This document shows, in pieces, positions 1 through 6,729 of a DNA stretch of 17,570 bases. The stretch's first letter is position 1. Every line of letters begins with the position of its first letter. The notes below the pieces were generated by a model. The model worked only from the letters and a program-made list of their open reading frames with translations. It did no database searches and was not told where the DNA came from. The position numbers were made by a program, and so were the translations under genes. The stretch is from Falciphora oryzae (lineage: Eukaryota; Ascomycota; Sordariomycetes; Magnaporthales; Magnaporthaceae): NCBI GenBank assembly GCA_000733355.1, contig JNVV01000003.1, forward strand, positions 1,597,517 to 1,615,086. The letters are read 5' to 3'.

Positions 1-270
1 GCACTTTGCCGGCCGACAGCTTTCACTACCACCAACAGCAGCGCTCACAGCGCCCCGGCGTTTATTCGCCCCTTCTTTTGCCGATTGCCCGCTCACCAAC
101 AAGGAGCGCCGGAATGCGGCCCGAACTTCGTGTGCCTTGGGCTTGCCCCTTGGTTTGATTTTGTTAGCCGCCTTGATAGCAACACGTAGCCTAGTGTCAA
201 GCTTAGGTAGCGCTAGCACGTCGTATGCCCCCTGGGAGGCAGGGACTGGTAGATCCCGACTATAACGACG
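1..270 (-). other. Open reading-frame fragment running off the left edge, no recognised family
   Basis: On the minus strand one frame is open for 90 codons from 270 to the window edge; a TAA lies at 273-271 and there is no ATG in the open part. The translation is rich in Lys, Arg and Ala, with stretches such as AYDVLALPKLDTRLRVAIKA and IKPRGKPKAHEVRAAF, which read like a basic, helical protein rather than random translation. I do not recognise the family. It could be an internal exon or the remnant of a mobile-element ORF, since it lies next to a microsatellite and a decayed reading frame. A 90-codon open stretch in GC-rich DNA can also occur by chance, so confidence is low. Confidence 0.25.
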
Positions 271-279
271 TTAAATATA

Positions 280-300
280 CTCTCTCTCTCTCTCTCTCTC
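280..300. repeat. (CT)n microsatellite
   Basis: About ten and a half uninterrupted CT units are visible. The tract lies just beyond the 5' limit of the minus-strand open frame that runs off the left edge. Confidence 0.9.
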
Positions 301-557
301 CAATTCTGACTTGTGCAAATTGACTCCTGACCAATTCTGTGCAGAGTAGATGTGCAGGGTAGGCGAGTCAGTGCGACCCACAACGGCTGACTTGAGTGCT
401 TAGGCATCCTACAGGGGCTACAGGCCACCTTCAGGCTTTCGGTAAGCGCTGTAGATGCTGTAAGCCACCCCCGGGTACGCTATAAGCCCTGCCCGCTACT
501 CCTGTGCACAACCCCACAACAGTACAGGGTAGATAATCTAATAAAAGTAGTACATGG
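301..557. other. Gene-free spacer
   Basis: I see no convincing coding frame here. There are short imperfect repeats (CAATTCTG at the start of the stretch and again about 30 bases on; several CTACAGG/CTGTAAGCC-like words around 410-500) but no clear terminal repeats or target-site duplication. Confidence 0.5.
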
Positions 558-583
558 TAGGTTGGGCCTATGCACCCAACCTA
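558..583. repeat. 9-bp perfect inverted repeat (hairpin)
   Basis: TAGGTTGGG (558-566) and CCCAACCTA (575-583) are exact reverse complements separated by 8 nt. The right arm contains the final TAG (583-581) of the long minus-strand decayed reading frame, so the hairpin sits at the 3' end of that frame. It could be a transcript-end structure or a mobile-element terminus; neither is shown by the sequence alone. Confidence 0.6.
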
Positions 584-1690
584 GGCTAAATACATTAGTT
601 CTTTTAACAGTAGTGATTCGTTCGCCTTTTCGTTGGCATTGTTATTAGGTAACGAATTTAATAATGCAGCGGATATTTCCGCTAATAGGGAGTTTGGTGG
701 ATGTGGTGGGGCGAACGATAGCGGGATAGGGGTAATTACGTGTTTCGGAGGCCTGGTTACCCGAGTTATTGGTTTTATTTTGATTTTCGTTTCCGGTTTT
801 TTTTTAACGTTGCGTTTGCGTGCGGGAGCTGATGCTTTTTTGCGTGGGGATGGGGTGATAGGTTTTCCGGGGCTGCTTTTTGCTAGGGAAATATCATTTT
901 TAAAGGTGTAAGTTGGCTTTTTGGAAACAGAAGGATTTGTGAGGGTGTTGGCGAAAAACGATAAGGTGTATTCGGTTTTAATAGCTTTAGTAAAAGCATG
1001 TTAGTTAAAGTAAATGCTTGGGAAAAAGGAAATGTATCGCGTATTTAGGTAAAGTTTGCGTAATAAGAGGCCGAACGAAATTGGGCTTTCGATTATGTGA
1101 GGAATTTCGGTGATGCCGGTTTTATTGCCTTTAACCCCGGCGATTAGAACCTAATCGAGCTTTTTTTGGGTGGGAGAAAGTGCATTTTTGTTTACGATAG
1201 ATATGATAAGATGTTTAAGTAAAGGGAAAACGTGCTCGGTTGGGTATTGGGTAGGATGGAAAACTTTTAGCGGGGTGATAGTTTTGTAATGCCGGATTTT
1301 TGTAAGGATAGGGTCGTTTTCGTTTTGGTAGTAGTGTTTGTTATAGAAAAAGTTCGTGCTAATGGTAATATTTAATGGTTTGGAAGGCTTTTTGGTTAAT
1401 AGCATGTTGTGGTTGCGTTTACGTATGGTAAAAGTTGTATTATCGGTTAAAAGTGTTTTTCGTTTGATAGGGAGGGTAGGTAACGATAGGGCAGGGGTAG
1501 GAGATCGTGGTGGGGGAGGTGACGAGACGATAGATAGGTCGATAACTTCGTTGTTAGGGGCAGGGGGTTTGGGAAAGCGATAGTTACAGTCGGGATAAAA
1601 TGTAGGAGGAGGATTGGTATAAGCAATAATGGTTGTATGGATTTTTTGCTTATAGTTGGGGACGTCCAGAGGTATGGTGAAGTTGTAAAG
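581..1690 (-). pseudogene. Decayed coding element: one reading frame with in-frame TAG/TAA stops
   Basis: Reading the minus strand from 1690 to the TAG at 583-581, a single frame stays coherent for 369 codons with only two internal stops: TAG at 1153-1151 and TAA at 1003-1001. No frameshift is needed. The same frame can be followed upstream to an ATG at 1876-1874, crossing three more stops (TAA 1756-1754, TAA 1729-1727, TAG 1693-1691). The last two coincide with GTAAGC and CATAG, so a 40-nt intron is conceivable, although removing it would shift the frame. The coding strand is A/C-rich and G-poor. The product would be Pro/Ser-rich near codons 100-135, hydrophobic and Tyr/His-rich in the middle, and Lys/Pro-rich and basic before the end (for example SPRKKASAPARKRNVKKKPE). 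I do not recognise the family; a mobile-element protein is the likeliest origin. All stops are one C-to-T step from CAA/CAG, as repeat-induced point mutation (RIP) would make. Confidence 0.5.
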
Positions 1691-1876
1691 CTATGTAAAG
1701 TGGTGTGAAGGAATGTAAATTTTTGCTTACCGGTTTGCATCTTTAAGCTCGATTTAAATAGCCGAAAAATGGCAAGGATGTAATGGTTTGGCTATTGACA
1801 TTGATTTGGGCTGTGCGTTTGCTAAATTTGGATGTTGCACGCTTTTGGCCCATATGGGCGTGAGTCTAGCTGCCAT

Positions 1877-2151
1877 TTTTGGGTTTTGTCTCGTCGGGCC
1901 TTATGCACTGCCGTAGCAACTAGATTCGAGCTATTGGCGCACCTAACGTGGGGCGGCGAGAGCGTCTGGTCAGGTCTACCACGTGCGGTGCAGTCTTGCT
2001 ATTCCCAAAATCACACGCACCCCCAGCTCGGAAAAAGAGAAAGCTCGGACTCAACCGATGCTGGAAACGCAGCGGCCCAGAACCCCTCTATCAAACCGTT
2101 CTTGTCCTGCTTTCTCCTCTTTCTATCGCCAGAGTTGAGCGCACATCTCAA
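1877..2151. promoter_or_regulatory. Upstream region of the sugar transporter gene
   Basis: No supported gene. The last 80 bases are pyrimidine-rich, as is common just before fungal transcription starts, and the stretch ends in TCAA directly before the chosen ATG, which matches the A-rich context preferred by fungal ribosomes. No clear TATA box was seen. Confidence 0.35.
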
Positions 2152-4302
2152 ATGTTCGCCTCCAGCCTACGCCGGGCCTACCACCCGGTTCCTTCAGGAG
2201 ATGACGATGCAGCGCCGCAGGACGCCGCAAATCCCGTGCTGACGGGGCGAAGGACCAGCATCCCAAAAGCCGCTCTGCGACTACACCTGCTGTGCCTCTT
2301 TTTCGCCATAGGCTCTTCTGTCTGGGGGTATGTTATTTTCCCCTTAGAAGTCACGCAAGTCACTGTGATCAGCTTAAGCCATTGACCTAACCGATTGGCC
2401 AGTTATAATGTCGGCGTCCTCTCCTCCATCATGGTGCACCCGGGCTTCGTCGCCGCAGTCGGCGGCCTCGGCCCGAGCCGCAAGGGCGTCGTCACGGCCG
2501 TCTACTACATCGGGACGTGGACCTCGTACGTCTTCGTGTCCCGCGCCGCCAGCGACCTGCTGGGCCGCCGCTTCGCTGCCCTCTCGGGCGTCATCGTCGC
2601 CTGCATAGGCACCGCGCTACAAGCCTCGGCCGCCGGGCCCGCCGCCTTTGTCATGGTCGTGTGCGGCCGCATCGTTGCTGGCGTCGGCGTCGCCATCCTG
2701 AGCACCAGCGTGCCCCTGTACCAGAGGTTCGTTGGTCCTTTTGTTGCCCGTAACCCGTTCAACAACTCCAGCTGACGCGCTGCCGCCGCCCCTAGTGAGA
2801 TCTCGCCAGCCAAGGAGCGCGGCCGTTTTGTCGTCATGAACCACGTCGGTTTCGTTGTTGGCCTTGCGAGTGGTTTCTGGTACGAGCCTATCCCTCGTCA
2901 AAGCCTCGTCAGCTCGACTTACCTACATCACTGGCTAACCATTGTCTTTCTAAACAGGGTCGGATATGCCATGACTTTCTGGGATAGCCCGTATGGCGCG
3001 GCTGCCGGTTGGCGTTATTCTTTCGCCGTGCAGTTTATCCCTTCTGCCATCTTCGCCTTTGGCCTCCCCTTCCTCCCCGAGACGTCAGTAGCGGACCCGA
3101 CTTTAAGGAGCTCCCTCTCCCTATCCACCATTACGTTTCTGGGCTAATCATGTTGGATCAACAGACCACGATGGCTCGTGGAACACGACAAGCTCGATCT
3201 TGCACGACGCTCGCTCCATTACTTCCGTGAGGGATCATTCACCAGCCGCGAGATCTCCCACGAGTTCGACGCCATGACGGCCTCGGTGGCCGAGTTCAGG
3301 GCCTCGGGCCTGACGTCGTGGCGCTGCCTCTTCACCGAGCCCTCGCTCTTCCGGCGGCTCTGGCGCGCCGCACTGCTGCAGTTCATGGGCCAAATGTGCG
3401 GAGCGACAGCTATGAAATACTACCTGCCGACGCTCCTTGAGGTGCTTGGCCTCGACCACCGAGTCGCTCTCATGGCAGGCGGCATTGAGAGTACCCTCAA
3501 GATAGGGATGACCCTCTTGGATAGTATCCTTATAGACCGTATGGGCAGGCGTCTGACTCTGGCAGTCGGTGCCGGCGCCATGGCCTTTGCAATGCTGGTG
3601 AGTCTACATTTGTTTCAGCCTCTCCATGCCCCTCTCCTGGTACCATGTCTAACTTGATGCTTCTACCTACAGATTAACGGTGCCCTTCCCTTGATTTTCC
3701 CGAACAACACCAACCGCGCCGCCGACATAACTTGCGTGGTTTTTATCTTCATTTACGCGCTTGGCTTCAGCATGGGCTTCGGTCCCGCAGCCTGGGTTTA
3801 CGGCGCTGAGGTATGGAAGAATTGTTACGGCAGACCCTTTTCATAGAAACAGTCCCCACGAGTTACTGCTAACCGCTATCGAGTACTTTTTAGGTCTTCC
3901 CTACTGCCATTCGCGCCCGCGGGCTCAACCTAGCTGCCTCCGGTGGCTCGATCGGCTCAGTACTCGTTGCCCAAATATGGCCAGTGGGAATCCACCGGAT
4001 CGGAACCAAGATCTACTTCTTTTTCATGGCTGTCAACCTGATATGCGTCCCTGTAGGTTGCGCCCAGGGCCAGAGACTATCTAAAGCCGCATGCTAACAC
4101 CAACTGTCTTGCTCAGGTAATCTATATACTATACCCCGAAACCAAGGGTCGTGCTCTAGAGGATATGGACGTCTTGTTTGGAAAGATTGGCGGGGCCTCC
4201 GCCGACGACCTCAGGCCAGAACGACCTAGTGCATCGGAACGGCGTCGATGTCACAAACCAAGAAGCAGAGGGGGTGAGAACACAAGGCTCGTGCAGCAAT
4301 AG
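2152..4302 (+). CDS. MFS sugar transporter (sugar porter family), 541 aa, 8 exons
   Basis: Likely plasma-membrane sugar/H+ symporter or facilitator. Exons by inspection: 2152-2327, 2403-2726, 2796-2879, 2958-3083, 3165-3597, 3673-3810, 3894-4052, 4117-4302. The introns are 64-83 nt, start with GT and end in AG, and joining them gives an uninterrupted 541-residue protein, the usual size. Family signatures in order: GYNVGVLSSI near residue 59; D110-LLGRR in loop 2-3; a CGRIVAGVG...PLYQSEISPAKERG block (147-176), the sugar-transport signature; PETPRWL (236-241); DRMGRR (361-366); YGAEVFPTAIRARG (424-437); PETKGRALEDMD (487-498). The start at 2152 is the first ATG of exon 1, in good context, giving a 40-residue hydrophilic tail before the first membrane segment. 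The sugar-contact motif of helix 7 is altered (GQMCGAT, 312-318). Substrate cannot be read from sequence. The exon structure is inferred without transcript data. Confidence 0.93.
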
Positions 4303-5058
4303 GATCGTTCACAGTCGACAGCAACCAAGTTCAATCCCGAATACAGCACAAAAAACCAATCCATGTGGCCGGCACCTACATGCTTTTACACACATCTTTA
4401 AGTTTTGTATCTCCGAGTCGTCTTCAATGGGCGTCCGGTTCTATCTTTCCGTGACGGAAGGTCGGCATCAAGTTCCAGCAGAAGGAGACCGATCCTCACA
4501 AAGATGAAGTATGGATACTATTGGCTCCGATACATGTATCATACTGAAGCTCTCTATCTACTAACAGGCAGAGACAGGCGAGCGTCAGGTTCCTCCACTC
4601 GACATCAATCCCTCGAAACCCGGCTCATCTCGACCTCCCATTTCTTCGCGACTTTTGGATCATGCAAGGCCACCCGAGCGTTAGAAAGACAAAACATAAG
4701 CGGCAGCCTGGCATGAACCCCGCATCATCCTCATGCCACCAACGGCCCACAGTGGAGACCCCTTCAAGAGGGCGTCTTGTCAAATTCGGTGTGCGGCTGA
4801 AGGGCGCACTGCGCTGCTCACCCATGCGCCCTTCAAGCATACAAGGGGTTGGATTTGCTCTTGGTATCGCTAACTAGAGTCCGTTGGCTTGTCATCAATC
4901 TTGTAGGAGGCCTGCCGGTGCGATCCTTATAAACCGACGAGGAAATCTGCTTTTTCTGTCCACCGTTTCTAGCCTTTTTTCCTCTTGTCTTCCCCCCCTC
5001 ACAGGTCTCATTTTAACCAGAAAATTGTATGAGAGCGCTACCATCCCCTACCGTCGAC
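4303..5058. promoter_or_regulatory. Intergenic: transporter 3' region and GNAT gene promoter
   Basis: No gene supported. A TATAAA at 4928-4933 followed by a pyrimidine-rich stretch (about 4965-5003, with T6 and C7 runs) looks like a promoter and start region for the downstream GNAT gene. An in-frame ATG at 5029 lies before the chosen start, in a weak context (T at -3). Confidence 0.45.
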
Positions 5059-6071
5059 ATGGAACTCATCCCTTGGGATCCAAACTCGCCCGAGCACTGC
5101 GACCGGATGTACCGTCAGCGCGTGGCCTGCGGCTGGGCCTGGGATATCGAAAAGTTCAAAGAGACCAGCACAAAAGGCTCTGCCGCTTTTTATTGGGTGG
5201 TAAGAAAAACCAAGATATCCCTGGAAAGGGGCAGCATAAAGGCTCGCAGGCTAGGGGATACCTATCCACCCCTGCCGCAAGCAAATTTGAGTCGGATACT
5301 GAGCTTCAATTTTTGAGGCCTTCCGTCAAAGGCCCTGAACGATGATTTCCCCGGAAAAGAGGACATGATCGCCAAGCATGTTGCCAAGTTCCCAGAGGTA
5401 AGTTTGCTTGGCCCATTCTCCCCTACATCCTCTCAAGAGAATCGGAAACATGAATAACAAGTGCCCCAAAAAAGGAATCAACCCCCCTACAAGACACCGC
5501 CACCTCCATCTGGGCCGAGACGCGCGTGCCGCCGCCTACGATCCACGGACGCACCTTTGTGCCCCTCGGCCACGTCGGCCTCGGCCGGCTGCAGCCCGAC
5601 GACGAGCGATTCACACTAGCCGCCAGCGACGACGATGGCCACCGCTCTATGGCCTGGATCGGTCCCCTGTACGTATCGTGGGCCATCCAGCGCGTCGGGC
5701 TGGGCCGGTTCGCCATGGACGAGGCCGAGCGCCTCGCGGCGCTCCCGCCCGTGAACGCCGACGTCGTCGGGCTCGATGCGGTCCGTGGAGACCAGGCGCT
5801 GCAGCCCGACCTGGTCAGGACGCACTACGAGGAACGCGGGTTCCCGACGCCTGTTGTGAGTTTTTCTTTTTTGGCCTACCAAAACGCTACAGCATATGTG
5901 CTGACGAGGTTTCTACGCCTATTCCAGATCAGCAACCATGCTTGGTACCTGACGCGAGAATACTCGGAGTACTGGAGGAAGGACAACGCGTACCCCTGGA
6001 CGGACTCCAAGACGGGCGAATTGCGGCAGCTTGGTTGCGTATACCTCAAGAAGAAGCTCCCTCGGCGTTGA
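5059..6071 (+). CDS. GNAT-type N-acetyltransferase, 243 aa, 4 exons
   Basis: Predicted acetyl-CoA-dependent acetyltransferase of the GNAT fold; substrate unknown. Proposed exons: 5059-5199, 5332-5397, 5475-5855, 5928-6071. The N-terminus MELIPWDP...MYRQRVACGW resembles small fungal GNAT proteins. The acetyl-CoA-binding motif A (Q/R-x-x-G-x-G/A) is visible as Q141-R-V-G-L-G146, after a beta-strand-like WIGPLYVSWAI, followed by a helix-like FAMDEAERLA. The C-terminal exon (LTREYSEYWRKDNAYPWTD) completes the fold. I chose ATG 5059 because it has G at -3 and +4; an in-frame ATG at 5029 would add ten residues. Two acceptors (5330-5331 and 5473-5474) are AAG rather than the usual YAG, and the first intron is long at 132 nt, so exon 2 is the least certain part. 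The third intron (72 nt, GTGAGT...CAG) is secure. Its 3' end faces that of the downstream transcription factor. Confidence 0.75.
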
Positions 6072-6729
6072 TGGTGGATGATAGAAGGCTCAAGATGTAT
6101 ATGGTATAAAGGGAATCAGAAGGATGGATAACGCATGATATCTAGTTGCGCCTATCTGCCTCGCTGGTCTCATTTGCCTAACCCAACCTTTTTCCCGACT
6201 CGAAAAAGAATGCCATACCACGACTCCCTTGTTGCCAGCAATTGCACCTGGTAATGGAAAATGTCCTCGTGTATCCCCTAAAAGCGCGGAAAGCAGATGT
6301 ATCCTATAACGACAGAGAGAAAAAAAAAAGGAAACGAAAACCAAAGGATGTTCGCTAATCATATCCATCTAAGACCTATACTCCCACACGTCGTCCGCCG
6401 ATAACCCGCTTTTCCTTCAAATAAAACATCAGAAGCAAAGGCCCAAGAGGTATCATCCGCACAACCCAATGCCAACAAGCCAAGCCAGACCCGATCCCAG
6501 AACACCACAGCAAGATCTGTTAATAGCTCAAGGAAAGATGGATAACCTGGAGGATATATGTATGCAGCATAAGAAAAAAAAACACGGAAGTTGGAAATAG
6601 AAATAGATGATAGTAAAGCAGGAGCGTCAAGGTGTACGCAGACGCAAGTTGAAGGCATCTAGCATGACCGATAGGAGAGATGGATGAAATAAATGTTTCC
6701 GGGAGGCAAAACTAGAGAGGTTAGGTAGG
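6072..6729. other. Convergent intergenic region
   Basis: Lies between two genes whose 3' ends face each other, so it should hold both 3' UTRs. AATAAA occurs on the plus strand at 6420-6425, a possible poly(A) signal for the upstream gene. Two short poly-A tracts (near 6320 and 6570) are present. No coding frame is convincing. Confidence 0.5.

Noticed and set aside
1691..1730. 40-nt minus-strand intron (GTAAGC...CATAG) in the decayed frame
   Set aside because: Splice-like ends are present, but there is no branch site, the length is below usual, and removing it puts the upstream ATG frame out of register with the downstream frame.
581..1876. Readthrough or reassigned stop codons (TAA/TAG as Gln) in the left-hand frame
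   Set aside because: Every other gene here uses standard stops and no fungal nuclear code of this kind is known; mutation of a former gene is simpler.
5408..6109. 233-codon plus-strand frame over the GNAT gene
   Set aside because: Arg/Pro-rich shadow that starts inside an intron; the other frame carries the acetyl-CoA motif.
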